This document shows positions 7,982 through 16,962 of a stretch of DNA of 64,000 bases, piece after piece. Each line of letters starts with the position of its first letter. Positions within the stretch are counted from its first letter, which is position 1. Position numbers and translations under genes: made by a program. The DNA comes from a virus, in the IMG/VR virus record IMGVR_UViG_3300009514_000016, positions 16,186-80,185 of that record; one strand, written 5' to 3'. The notes beneath the pieces are model-generated. The model did not search any database, was not told the DNA's origin, and saw nothing but the letters and a program-made list of their open reading frames with translations.

Positions 7982-9145
7982 TTACTGTGATTCAGAAGTT
8001 AATTGCAAAGAATCTCTAAATTGTTTTAGTGCATCTTCTGCTGAATAGTCTTTAATTGGCAGTCCTAAATCTGGAAATAATTCGCATATTTCTTCCAAAT
8101 AAAAATCATTTCTTATATCATGGCCCCAAAATTTTATAGCATTCCATTCATGTTGGGCAAATTTTTTAAATCTCTTTTTGTCTAAAACAAAATTGCGCGC
8201 AACCCACCCATCTAGTTCATCGAATTCTTTTTTCCCAGAGAGGTATTCCCATCCATGCCAATAATCCCCCATAATTTCTATTATAATTTTCCTTTCTGGG
8301 TCGGCAAAATCAGTTGTGGCAAAATCCATAAAATTATACTGCCATACAATTTTAGGCGATTTTTCAGCATTTATATCTCCAATTTGAATGTGATATCCAC
8401 GATTCAGCATCCAATTGGCAAATTTTCTTTCAATTCCAGAGACTTTTTCAAAACCGCCTTCTCTATTTTTTTTGATCATTCTGGCTCTTTGAGCTTCGCA
8501 CTGCTCAGGGGAATTGATATATCCCCTAGTTTCTTTGAGTAATATTCTTCCAGCAGAAGTGGCTTCGCTTCTATAATCAAGAATTTTTTGAGCCATCATG
8601 GGATAATTAGGAAATTCATCTTTATATTCAGATGTCTTTATATTATGAATTTTTAGGTGCCCATAATCAGCGAGCCACAAAAATGGTTCATGACATATTC
8701 GGCAAATAACATAATCTTCATTTTCTACACCATCTTCCATTATTTCTGCATTTTTAGCTCTAGTTTTTTCTTTGCCTCTCTCGTTTTCAATTTCATTTCT
8801 ATGATCTTTATAGCATATTTCACACATTCCTAAAGACTTATGCGCATATTCTGTGCTTTTACATTGCACGCATTTCTTATGTTTTTTAGACCATTTTCCG
8901 TTTAAAGAATTCATACTGGGTTTTCCTGTTGTGATTTTTCGTAGATTCTCAGCCCCTTTGGAATAGAATTTTTTCATTTCCTCAGGCTTGTCCTTCATCC
9001 ATGATTCTCTTGTCGGCGCATTATGTTTTGCTTTATACTCTTTGGCGCTCATTCCATGAACTTGTCTAACATGACTCAAAATCGTTTTCTCTTGTTCGAA
9101 TCCACATTCTTCACATTTTAACATCTCATTATTCCTTTGTTTCAA
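7982..9145 (-). CDS. Zinc-finger Vsr/DUF559-like nuclease, partner of the methyltransferase
   Basis: A 387-residue protein with three metal-binding units: CEEC...H....H (residues 11-30, Ros/MucR-like), CVQC...CEIC (92-111), and CRIC...GHLKIHNIKTSEY (148-174). The last two match the modules of the downstream methyltransferase in sequence and order. Residues 239-355 resemble the Vsr/DUF559 branch of PD-(D/E)XK nucleases: NFMDFA, then KIIIEIMGDYWHG (Glu290, Asp294), then a late FW..D strand. It is the first gene of a two-gene operon behind a GTATAAT box at 9198. Likely role: sequence-specific cleavage of DNA lacking the partner's methylation, aimed at competitor or host DNA. The pairing is inference; the domains are visible. 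Confidence 0.78.
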   Translation of the reverse strand: MKQRNNEMLKCEECGFEQEKTILSHVRQVHGMSAKEYKAKHNAPTRESWMKDKPEEMKKFYSKGAENLRKITTGKPSMNSLNGKWSKKHKKCVQCKSTEYAHKSLGMCEICYKDHRNEIENERGKEKTRAKNAEIMEDGVENEDYVICRICHEPFLWLADYGHLKIHNIKTSEYKDEFPNYPMMAQKILDYRSEATSAGRILLKETRGYINSPEQCEAQRARMIKKNREGGFEKVSGIERKFANWMLNRGYHIQIGDINAEKSPKIVWQYNFMDFATTDFADPERKIIIEIMGDYWHGWEYLSGKKEFDELDGWVARNFVLDKKRFKKFAQHEWNAIKFWGHDIRNDFYLEEICELFPDLGLPIKDYSAEDALKQFRDSLQLTSESQ

Positions 9146-9197
9146 AATTTGCGTCTTGGCGACTGATCATTAATTGCGTCAATTGCCTTGTGATTTC

Positions 9198-9203
9198 ATT
9201 ATA
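9198..9203 (-). promoter_or_regulatory. Candidate -10 box of the nuclease-methyltransferase operon
   Basis: AGTATAAT on the minus strand, about 55 nt before the nuclease ATG. No clear -35 hexamer. A cluster of ATCGAT-like sites lies 50-130 bp upstream and may be operators. Confidence 0.5.
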
Positions 9204-9248
9204 CTATTGATTTTTGGCATCCGTGAAAGAAAAATGATTTTCTCAAAG

Positions 9249-9328
9249 AAAAATATCGATCCGTCTACAAAAAAATATCTAGCCACTAGGCGTATCGATA
9301 TATGCGAATAAGACGTGTCGATATTTTT
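9249..9328. repeat. Cluster of ATCGAT-centred repeats upstream of the nuclease operon
   Basis: AAAAATATCGA (9249-9259) and its inverted copy TCGATATTTTT (9318-9328) flank a palindromic TATCGATA (9293-9300). Three related sites within 80 bp suggest a regulator-binding region. They lie between the capsid terminator and the operon promoter. No gene is present in 9146-9410. Confidence 0.45.
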
Positions 9329-9346
9329 ATTAAACAGTTAAAAAGA

Positions 9347-9373
9347 AAAGGGAGAGAACGAGTCTCTCCCTTT
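9347..9373 (-). terminator. Rho-independent terminator after the capsid gene
   Basis: An 11-bp perfect stem (AAAGGGAGAGA / TCTCTCCCTTT) with a 5-nt loop. On the minus strand it is followed by a T-rich run. It lies about 40 nt past the stop of the major capsid gene and ends the long structural transcript. Confidence 0.85.
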
Positions 9374-9410
9374 CTAACTCCTTGATTTATAAGGACTTAC
9401 CTAGATCGGA

Positions 9411-10274
9411 TTAGGAACCAGATGTCACGCTGACTTTTGCCAGAGCATAGTCATTGATGATTACTATGCCCACTTCTTCATAAATTATCCAGCCAAGGCG
9501 AAGCTCTTTAGGGTTATCTGCTGGTAGAACGGTGATGTCCTGGCGAACCGGGAAGGCACCGACGTATTCGGCTGGAGCGAGCAGGAATACTTCGTCGGTT
9601 CTCATACGAGAAGAGACGTGAATATCTGCTGTCCAGAGGTGTCCGAATAAACCAGAGGTTAGAACCTCTCTCTGGGTTGCTTCATCGTAAACGGTTTTTC
9701 CGAAGTTACGAACGTCAGCATAGCGTGAAGCATGCATAACGATCTTAGCAACGGTTAGGTCGTGTTGCTCGATGAAAGCGAAAGCGCTGTTTAGGGCGGC
9801 TAGGGTTAGAGCGCCACCAGTTGTGGTGACAGTGTGATCAGCAAGAATGGAGCTTCTGATTGCGGCGAAGATGTTTGTATCTTCTTCCTTTTGAATAGCT
9901 TCTTTTGCTTTGATCTGAGCGCGGTCTACAATGTAGAATCTACGAGCTTTGATCTCGGAAATTCTGATTTGTGGGTTGACAGCGATCTCGAAAGTTGGGA
10001 CAAGGATTTCCTCGCCCTCGGTGATTTCGTCTGGCACAGCGCCTCTACGGGAGATGACGTGAGCGACTGAACGAACGTCTTTTTCGTAGCGAGCTAGGGC
10101 TCCTTGTGGTAGTTCGTCAACCATGAGAAGTTTACGACCTACAGCCTGATACTCAAGTGCTCTACGAATTGGTTCAACCATTGCCTGGGCAAGGGCTACA
10201 CGTCCTTCGTCTGTTTCAAGAGCTTGAGCGATAAGAGCTTCGCGTTCTGCTACTGCTGATTTATCTAAAGCCAT
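9411..10274 (-). CDS. Major capsid protein (HK97 fold)
   Basis: A 287-residue protein with HK97-type capsid character: a helical N-terminal arm, a long beta segment (VPTFEIAVNPQIRISEIKARRFYIVDRAQIKAKEAIQ), a spine-like helix and a C-terminal strand (IIYEEVGIVIINDYALAKVSV). It is the last gene of the structural block, followed at once by a strong terminator. Its codon choice is more GC-rich than that of neighbouring accessory genes, as expected for the most expressed gene. The ribosome binding site is AAAGGAATAAC. The 287-residue length suggests a compact HK97 core with little insertion. I see no cleavage site that clearly marks a removed delta domain. Confidence 0.82.
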   Translation of the reverse strand: MALDKSAVAEREALIAQALETDEGRVALAQAMVEPIRRALEYQAVGRKLLMVDELPQGALARYEKDVRSVAHVISRRGAVPDEITEGEEILVPTFEIAVNPQIRISEIKARRFYIVDRAQIKAKEAIQKEEDTNIFAAIRSSILADHTVTTTGGALTLAALNSAFAFIEQHDLTVAKIVMHASRYADVRNFGKTVYDEATQREVLTSGLFGHLWTADIHVSSRMRTDEVFLLAPAEYVGAFPVRQDITVLPADNPKELRLGWIIYEEVGIVIINDYALAKVSVTSGS

Positions 10275-10293
10275 TTTTGTTATTCCTTTTTCT

Positions 10294-10370
10294 GAGTTAT
10301 ACTTAGAAATTTCTTATTTGTTCTATATTAGAAACTTTTCTAATTAGACGCGATCTAATAAGAGTTATAC
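10294..10370 (-). promoter_or_regulatory. Duplicated GTATAACTC element before the capsid gene
   Basis: Two copies of GTATAACTC on the minus strand (10294-10302 and 10362-10370) in the short gap between the probable decoration gene and the capsid gene. The second is the core of a perfect AGAGT-TAT-ACTCT palindrome (10361-10373). They resemble the GTATAAT boxes used elsewhere and could give extra capsid mRNA. An operator or RNA-processing role is also possible. Confidence 0.4.
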
Positions 10371-10376
10371 TCTAAA

Positions 10377-10904
10377 TTAGATTACTAGTTTGAAGACTAG
10401 GTAGGTGCCGAGTGACAGATCGCCATTCAGACCGGAGCTTGTTCCTGGAACTCCTGATGGATATGGACCTGGAACTTCAACAACTGTTGCTACAACTTGT
10501 GAGTTTGCAGAAGAGGTTGTTGTTAGTTTACCATCTGAACCGACGAATAGGTCAGCGCCTACAGTGTAGGAAACGCCGTCGTCATATTGGTCAGTGGCGA
10601 ACTTTCCGCCTGAGTGATAGACGGTCATCTTGCCAGAGGCAGATGTTTCGTCTACGAATGGGTCTGATACTCTGTTCACAAAGCTATCTGAACCACCGCT
10701 GATTCCAGCGCCTACTTTTGGAAGACCAGGAGCGGATGATTTAGTATCACCAGCGATTCCTAGTGTCTTTGTAGAAGCGCCTCCGGTTGCTAGAGCAGCT
10801 TCTCCAGAGGAGTTTAGCTGAACGAACATTCCTTCAACGATATCTGCTGCGCTGTTTACAGGGTAAAAATCAGCGACAACGTGATAAATTTCGACTAATG
10901 CCAT
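10377..10904 (-). CDS. Probable capsid decoration / head structural protein
   Basis: A 175-residue, Gly/Ser/Thr-rich, beta-type protein (MALVEIYHVVADFYPVNSAADIVEGMFVQLN..., with GADLFVGSDGKLTT later). Its place directly before the major capsid gene and its small size fit a head-decoration or head-stabilising protein. Its first residues (MAL...) and ribosome binding site (AAAAAGGAATATAAC) resemble those of the capsid gene, indicating matched high expression. No cysteines or enzyme motifs. The assignment rests on position and composition, not on a recognised domain. Confidence 0.55.
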   Translation of the reverse strand: MALVEIYHVVADFYPVNSAADIVEGMFVQLNSSGEAALATGGASTKTLGIAGDTKSSAPGLPKVGAGISGGSDSFVNRVSDPFVDETSASGKMTVYHSGGKFATDQYDDGVSYTVGADLFVGSDGKLTTTSSANSQVVATVVEVPGPYPSGVPGTSSGLNGDLSLGTYLVFKLVI

Positions 10905-10950
10905 TGTTATATTCCTTTTTGGACTTTTTTCAAATTATTTGTTTCGACTA

Positions 10951-13900
10951 CTACTTTTCGTCAGATTCAAACATTTTGTTCTTTTTGTTTAGGCTCATGA
11001 GATTCATGAGTTTCTGAGCTAGATCTTCTGTTTCAGACTCTTTCGAGGCTGTTCTAGTAATTAGAGGAATTTCTAGTCCAGGGTTTTCCTTGCTTGCTGT
11101 CTTGGTGAGTCTATTGGAAGCAGCTTTTCTAACGGTTGCCTCATATTTTTGAATTAGAGGAACGGCTTGCTCTGATAGATCTGCAACAAGTGTTTCGTAT
11201 TCGTCTGCTTCGACTAGTCCATCTCTTAGAAGTGAGGCTGCAGTTTTGCAGGCTTCTTTATATCTTGCTGTTGCAACCTTAGTCTCATTGACTTCTTTTT
11301 CGGCTTTAGCAGCTTTAGCAGAGAGTGATTTTACCTTGTCAGACTCTTTATTGTCTTTGCTGGAAGAAACCTTTACAACTGTACGTTTCTTGCAGGACTT
11401 GCAGGTAATAGCATTGTTTCCAGATGCTACTACTTTATCGTGTCCGCATTGCGGGCAGGATGCGAGAACGGTTCCTTTGATTCTGGTGTCTCCACCTTCA
11501 AGTTCTTCGTTCCCCAGGTTTCCGCTTCCAGCCGGAATATTCGGGCCGTCTTTCGGAACAGAAGTTTCGTTACCTATTCTTGCGCCATCCCCCTTAGAAG
11601 GAATTTCTGGGGCTTTCTTGGTAGCAGGCTCTTCTTTGCCTAAAGTTTTTCCAGTTGATGGAACATCAACTTCTGATTCGTTGATATGATCAACTTTATC
11701 GAGTTTCTTTTCTTTTGGAGTTGATTCCTTTATTTTTTCTGCTTTTGGCAGTTCTTGCTGAGCAAACTTTTCATTAATTGCTTTCTGAGTGCTATCAGCC
11801 AGGGTTGTTCCCTTGATGTCGTAATCTCCTCCGTCTAGTTCTTCGTTTCCTAGTTGTTGATTTTTGACAGGAACTTCTGGTTTTTCAACTCCGAAGTTTT
11901 CTTCTTTGCCCATGGTTGCTTTTCCGCCTTTGTCTGGAACATCTGGTCCCTTCTTATCGACGTGTTCTTCTTTGCCCATGGTTTTTCCGTCATGTGTTTT
12001 GCCTAGATCCTTGACTTCTTCAACAGCGATTGGCTCTTTGAGTTGTTTATTCTTTGGAGATTCGCTTTTGACTGGTTTTGGTTCTACGCTATCAACAACA
12101 TCTGCGTTTTTCTGCAGGTGTCCGCCTTTGAGTGCTAGAGTTTCCATGGCCTCATCTTCTTCGACCATGTCTTCATCAGCAAGTTCTTCTGTCATATCTT
12201 CAACAGCATCTTCTTCTTTCATATCCTCTAGTTCTTCCTCGGCATCTTCGTGGAATTCTTCGAGTGAGCTTTCTAGTTGGTCTTCGACTTCATCTAGAAC
12301 GTTCTTTAGGGCTTCGGCGTCTTCTTCATCAAGAGTGATTGTAACAGAGCCTTCGCCTTTATCTCCCTCTTCGAATTCATAGCCTTCGTTGGCGATGTCG
12401 AATTCAGATTCTGTTTCGGCTGGAACTTCTTTTTCTTCTGGTTCAGTGTTGAAATCATAGTCAAATGCTAGGACCATGTTTTCTGCTTCTAGTTCGTCTT
12501 GTTCTGCGTATTCAGCTTTGATTGCTTCGCATGTTGCGCAAGCAGCTTTTTTGCTTAGACCTTCGGCCATTCTTTCGGCAACGCATTGTTTCATTGGGTC
12601 GGCTTCAGCTAGTTTAGAAGCGACTTTCATGAATAGTCCAGCAGTTACTTGCTTGCTGGCTTTCTTTTCCCATTGTGAAAGCATTTTGCAAACTGATTCA
12701 GCGAGTGGCTTGCCTTCAAATGGACCTGATAGACATACGGCGTTTTCACCATATCTGCGGCTCATTTTTTCGAGGCAAGTTTCAACTGGGAATTTGCGAT
12801 CAGCCATGTATGAGGCAACTAGTTGTTTGTGTGATTTTTTTGTTGCGGCGGAAATTATTTTGCCTTTTGGACCTTTTGGATCTGTTTCATCTTTGAATAC
12901 AACTGGAACCCATGTTAGGTGGGCAATAAGTTTCTTAGAATCTTTTGGATGTGCAACAATGTCAACTTTGTAGTTTTGCGAGCATGCAGAGCATGATCCG
13001 ATGTTGTTATCCATTGCGACTTTAGATGAATTGCAGTTCGGGCAGAAAGATCCGAATGATGCTTTTCCAGCAGTTTTTGTTGCTTTATCTGGAGAAATAA
13101 CCATTGAAAGTCTGATTGGAAGAGCAATTTTCTTAGAAGCGGCTAGTCCAACTGGCTCTTCCAGTTTTAGTCCGCCTTCTTCTTCTTCGCCTTCGCCGCC
13201 TTTGCTATCCTCGATAGTTCCTGGCCATTTGTGGACATCAATATTGACAGAGATTTTGAATTCTGCTCCGCAGGAGTTACATTCTCCTTCTCCGTTCATG
13301 ATGTCAACGTCGTCAGAGGCGCATGCTGGGCATGTTGAGCCTGGTGGTTGAGCTTCGCCTTCAGATTCTGTTTCTGCGGCAAGATCTTCTTCCATTTTTG
13401 GCTCTGCTTCTGGTGGAGTGGCAAGTGTTTCAGCACCAAGTCCGCCCATATCGGTTGGACCAGCAGCCAGATCGCCTCCGGCTGGAGCGGCAGTCATCTG
13501 ATCTGGAGTTCCGCCTCCAATTTGAGCAATTAGCTTGCGTCTTTTTTCCGCTCTTGCTTTCAAGAAATCTTCTTTTGATTCAGCTTTCTCTTTTGCGGCA
13601 GTTTTCTTTGTGGCCTTAGAGAATGCGACATGAACTTCTTTTGCTTTTTTGTCGACTTCTACGCCGGTTGCCTCAACAACTTCGAATCCGTTCTCAGCAG
13701 CAATTTCAACTGCTCTTGCGATAACAGATTCTTTATCATCGATTTTGGCATCGCCTAGATCATCGAATTTAATGTGAACATTTGCTGTCTCGTCGCTTGC
13801 GACTTTTGTTTCTTCTTCAGCGGAAGCTTCGGTTGTTTCTTCTTCCTCGGTTGAGTCTTCAGTTTCTTCAACTTCTTCTTCTTTTTCGGCTTCTTTTGTT

Positions 13901-16236
13901 TCTTCTTTGGCATCCATAGCAAGCAGTGTTGCTTCAAGATCGCTGCCGATTGTTGGGATTGAATCCTCTTCTTCAGCTTGCTTGACAAATTCTTCTGCCA
14001 TAGTGGTGATTTTGCCAGTTGAAACATTTGGGTGTTTGGCTAGAACAGCAATTCCTTCCATGATTAGTTCAGAAGGAACATCTTCATCAGTGATGGATGC
14101 AGCAATGTTCTTGCCTAGTTCTTTTTCAGAAGACTTTGCACTAGCGACTTTAACTCTGGTTTCTCCAGACTGGATGCTCTTGACCAAATCTGCAGTTCCT
14201 GATTGCCAAGATGGAGACACGATCTTGCTTGCAATGCTTAGAACTCTCTCTGGTTGAGCGCCAGTGCGGGCGACGACTCTAGCTAGAGCGCTGATGGAGG
14301 CTTTGATAACTTCATCAGATTTCTTAGCGAATCGTTTGCCAAGTGGTTGATCTTGTGAGTAAAGTTGTTTCTCGGTAATATCGTCTGTTGGAGACCATCT
14401 GCTATCTTTGGATTTCCACTCGTCAAGCTGAGCTTCCATGGTCTTTTCTAGTTGATCTTTTTGATACCATGAACCATTAGACGGAGCAGAGTTGCCTTTC
14501 CATGACTCATCTCTTAGCTGTTCGTCAGTGATGTCGAGACGTGGTTCGTCCTGTCTTGTATGATTTGCGATGTATCCTTCAGCGACAGAGGCATTTTTTC
14601 CTGGCTTATCCTTGTCTAGCTGATCTTCTGTAATTGTTTCAATAGATTTATTCCAACGAGGATGAGAAGTTGTTCCAACTCCTTTGCCGTCCAGCTGAGC
14701 TTCTGTTGTCTCTTCTGGGTATCCTTTTCTGCTATGGATGGCATTACCGTTGTGCTCTTCAAGCTGCTTTTCGGTAATGTCTTGGCGAGGCTCTTTCTCA
14801 CCTTCCCATTTGGTTTTTGCTTCTTTTATATCTTTAGCCACTGTTTTGTCTCCTGTGCTAGATGTAAGGATTTCTTTAGAAATTTCCTCAGTATGGGATG
14901 CCATAAGATCTTTCAACAAACTCTTAAGGACTGCTTCCTTTTCATCTGTCATAGCTTTTCTGATATTATTATCTTCAAAGTCGTCTATATTCAGACTTTT
15001 TATAACAGAATCCTTGTAATATCCGAAATAACTATTTCCATCGGCTACTACTTTATAATCTCCAGAGCTAGCTTCCAATTTTGAGCCAGACTCTTTTTTA
15101 TTGCCTTTTCCGGCAAATTGGTTTTTTATTGTTTGCAGTTGTTCTACAACTTGCGATATTTTTTCCATTGCTTTTTCGCGCTCGGCAGCAACCGGCATTC
15201 CAGTTATTGATCCAACGCCTCCGGCTGGAGCGGCTTCTGGAGAAACTTCTGGTTCTGCTGAGGCTTCTGGGGCTTCTTCTGGAAGACCTGCTGGACCATC
15301 TGGCCCTTCTGCTCCTTCTGGACCTTCGCCGCCAACTTGAGAGTAACCCATTTCAACCAAAGTATCAGTTGTTTCCTGAAGATCACCAAGAACCTTGATA
15401 AGATCAGTTAGATAATCCATGTCAACGATATGGCGCTGATCCAGCATGGCGCGGCAAACATCTTCAATGTCTTTTAGAGCGGCTTGCAATTTGTCAACTT
15501 CAGCTTTTCCGCCAGTTTTGATAGATCCAGCTGATACTATTTTTTTGATTTTGCCAACAGCAGATGCGGCTTTGGTCATATACTCTTCATTATCAATAAT
15601 GTCTTGAATTGTGCAATCTTCGCAAGCGCCATCGGTTACGCAAGAAAGTTCAATGAATTTAATGCCATAGTTTTCTTCGTAAACTTTCTTGCCGTTTACG
15701 GTGCGTCCTTTATGATTTTGAACGCACTTGCAATAATCTTCAGCGGTAACAGCTTTATTGCGGCAAACTGAGCAAACGGAATGCTCAACTTGGCATCCCA
15801 TTGAAACGTCAGTAATATAACCTTGCTCGATTCCTCTGCAAAGCTGCGGATAAGCTTGACGATCAATGAACATGACAGTATAAACTGATTTATCATCTTC
15901 TGACCATTCAGCAGAAACGACCTTGCCTTTGGCGGTTTCAATCTTATCGTTTTCATGATTCGTAAAAACTGGAACACCAACAAATGAACGGTAAGACTTT
16001 TTCAATTCCTCAGTTGAGAAATAATCTCCGTTATCGTTTGGCTCATCGGCAACGATTGCCTTGACTTTGATAAACAAGGCGTCAGGGTGCTTTTCGATGG
16101 CTTCTCTAATATTCTTTTCATTTTCTGTTCTATCTTTTTCTGCGTCAATAAGGATAGAGGCAGTTTTCACTGTCTTATCTTTCTTTGCAGTATCTATAAT
16201 AGAAACAATTTTATGAGTTGCTGTTTTTATAAGCAT
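10951..16236 (-). CDS. Prohead protease fused to a very long acidic scaffold-like region
   Basis: A 1761-residue protein. Residues 1-220 form a capsid maturation serine protease: a VFTNHEND strand with His94, and VSMGCQV with Ser145, followed by the Cys-rich CSVCRN...YCKC insert seen in such proteases of large phages. The rest is mainly acidic helix with low-complexity Glu/Lys stretches. It includes six [IM]-T-E/D-x-QL-type repeats (about residues 480-635), and zinc ribbons CPACASD...CNSC, CPNCNSS...CSAC and, near the C-terminus, CPQCGHD...CKSC. Such a fusion of protease and internal scaffold would deliver the protease to the prohead interior and then be processed. Several KTAS/KTAx sites along the chain may be self-cleavage points (inference). 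Confidence 0.8.
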   Translation of the reverse strand: MLIKTATHKIVSIIDTAKKDKTVKTASILIDAEKDRTENEKNIREAIEKHPDALFIKVKAIVADEPNDNGDYFSTEELKKSYRSFVGVPVFTNHENDKIETAKGKVVSAEWSEDDKSVYTVMFIDRQAYPQLCRGIEQGYITDVSMGCQVEHSVCSVCRNKAVTAEDYCKCVQNHKGRTVNGKKVYEENYGIKFIELSCVTDGACEDCTIQDIIDNEEYMTKAASAVGKIKKIVSAGSIKTGGKAEVDKLQAALKDIEDVCRAMLDQRHIVDMDYLTDLIKVLGDLQETTDTLVEMGYSQVGGEGPEGAEGPDGPAGLPEEAPEASAEPEVSPEAAPAGGVGSITGMPVAAEREKAMEKISQVVEQLQTIKNQFAGKGNKKESGSKLEASSGDYKVVADGNSYFGYYKDSVIKSLNIDDFEDNNIRKAMTDEKEAVLKSLLKDLMASHTEEISKEILTSSTGDKTVAKDIKEAKTKWEGEKEPRQDITEKQLEEHNGNAIHSRKGYPEETTEAQLDGKGVGTTSHPRWNKSIETITEDQLDKDKPGKNASVAEGYIANHTRQDEPRLDITDEQLRDESWKGNSAPSNGSWYQKDQLEKTMEAQLDEWKSKDSRWSPTDDITEKQLYSQDQPLGKRFAKKSDEVIKASISALARVVARTGAQPERVLSIASKIVSPSWQSGTADLVKSIQSGETRVKVASAKSSEKELGKNIAASITDEDVPSELIMEGIAVLAKHPNVSTGKITTMAEEFVKQAEEEDSIPTIGSDLEATLLAMDAKEETKEAEKEEEVEETEDSTEEEETTEASAEEETKVASDETANVHIKFDDLGDAKIDDKESVIARAVEIAAENGFEVVEATGVEVDKKAKEVHVAFSKATKKTAAKEKAESKEDFLKARAEKRRKLIAQIGGGTPDQMTAAPAGGDLAAGPTDMGGLGAETLATPPEAEPKMEEDLAAETESEGEAQPPGSTCPACASDDVDIMNGEGECNSCGAEFKISVNIDVHKWPGTIEDSKGGEGEEEEGGLKLEEPVGLAASKKIALPIRLSMVISPDKATKTAGKASFGSFCPNCNSSKVAMDNNIGSCSACSQNYKVDIVAHPKDSKKLIAHLTWVPVVFKDETDPKGPKGKIISAATKKSHKQLVASYMADRKFPVETCLEKMSRRYGENAVCLSGPFEGKPLAESVCKMLSQWEKKASKQVTAGLFMKVASKLAEADPMKQCVAERMAEGLSKKAACATCEAIKAEYAEQDELEAENMVLAFDYDFNTEPEEKEVPAETESEFDIANEGYEFEEGDKGEGSVTITLDEEDAEALKNVLDEVEDQLESSLEEFHEDAEEELEDMKEEDAVEDMTEELADEDMVEEDEAMETLALKGGHLQKNADVVDSVEPKPVKSESPKNKQLKEPIAVEEVKDLGKTHDGKTMGKEEHVDKKGPDVPDKGGKATMGKEENFGVEKPEVPVKNQQLGNEELDGGDYDIKGTTLADSTQKAINEKFAQQELPKAEKIKESTPKEKKLDKVDHINESEVDVPSTGKTLGKEEPATKKAPEIPSKGDGARIGNETSVPKDGPNIPAGSGNLGNEELEGGDTRIKGTVLASCPQCGHDKVVASGNNAITCKSCKKRTVVKVSSSKDNKESDKVKSLSAKAAKAEKEVNETKVATARYKEACKTAASLLRDGLVEADEYETLVADLSEQAVPLIQKYEATVRKAASNRLTKTASKENPGLEIPLITRTASKESETEDLAQKLMNLMSLNKKNKMFESDEK

Positions 16237-16239
16237 TTA

Positions 16240-16254
16240 GATTGGACCCCAATC
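16240..16254. repeat. Hairpin directly before the protease-scaffold start
   Basis: GATTGG-GGT-CCAATC on the minus strand ends 3 nt before the ATG at 16236. No Shine-Dalgarno is visible there, so a 6-bp stem in the ribosome-binding region could tune initiation. Confidence 0.35.
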
Positions 16255-16269
16255 GTTAAATTAGTAACC

Positions 16270-16848
16270 TCAGCTGGAGCTTTCTGACTCTAGCTCTTCC
16301 ATTAGTGCTTCCAGATATTCGGCTTCAGCCGCATCTAGAACGTTTTCAGCAACCAATGATTTTTTGCTGTGGCCGCTTGCGATTAGAGATTTGTACATTC
16401 TAGCTTCCAACTCGCCTTTTGGAGCTTTAGAGGCAGAAATAACATCCTTTTTATCGACAATATTGAATTCCTCAAGGGATTCTAGGTTATCATCGATTGA
16501 ACTGATGATTTTGCTCATTGCAACTCTTTGATCTCTGTTCGGGAATTCTTTTCTGCCAACGCTAACTCTGTCGATTAGTTTGCTGGCAGCTCTGTAGAAT
16601 CCTTTTAGAGCGGTTTTATCTTTGTTGGATAGTTTCGCAGCAGGAATTTCCGGCTCGCTAACTTTGGTCTCTTCTGTGTTTTTAGCTTGGACTGGTTCAT
16701 CTTGTTCAATTGAGCTAATCAATTCAGTGATTTCATCAGATAGTTCCAACATTTCTTTCGACTGATCGAATGAAACAGTTTCATCCATGGCTTTTTCATC
16801 GATTGTTTCGGCAATTTGAGCCAGACGTTCGAGTAATCTTTTTGGCAT
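16270..16848 (-). CDS. Helical head-associated protein (192 aa)
   Basis: Unrecognised, acidic, all-helical protein placed directly upstream of the protease-scaffold gene. It begins MPKRLLERLAQIAETIDEKAM, which has the same LxxIAxxLD flavour as helices at 57185 and in the 60.7-kb protein, and LAQ near the N-terminus recalls the processed leaders of other proteins here. It could be a second scaffold or core protein. Ribosome binding site GGAAAG. Confidence 0.65.
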   Translation of the reverse strand: MPKRLLERLAQIAETIDEKAMDETVSFDQSKEMLELSDEITELISSIEQDEPVQAKNTEETKVSEPEIPAAKLSNKDKTALKGFYRAASKLIDRVSVGRKEFPNRDQRVAMSKIISSIDDNLESLEEFNIVDKKDVISASKAPKGELEARMYKSLIASGHSKKSLVAENVLDAAEAEYLEALMEELESESSS

Positions 16849-16962
16849 AGCTATCTTTCCATTGTTTAAATTTTTGTAAAAACAGGCCGCACTGCTGCTT
16901 GCGTGTTTATTTGACTGTCTTCGCGATTAAATCCTTCAATTTTCTGAGAAATCAAGACTCTA

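Noticed and set aside
9090-9112. GTTCGAATCC-like string suggesting a tRNA T-arm
   Set aside because: Lies inside the nuclease gene's first zinc-finger codons, with no acceptor stem or anticodon arm nearby. I found no tRNA elsewhere in the window.
11246-15398. Long open frames opposite or out of frame with the protease-scaffold gene
   Set aside because: They are Ser/Leu-rich mirror images of Glu/Lys-rich coding sequence, lack ribosome binding sites and have no protein-like motifs.
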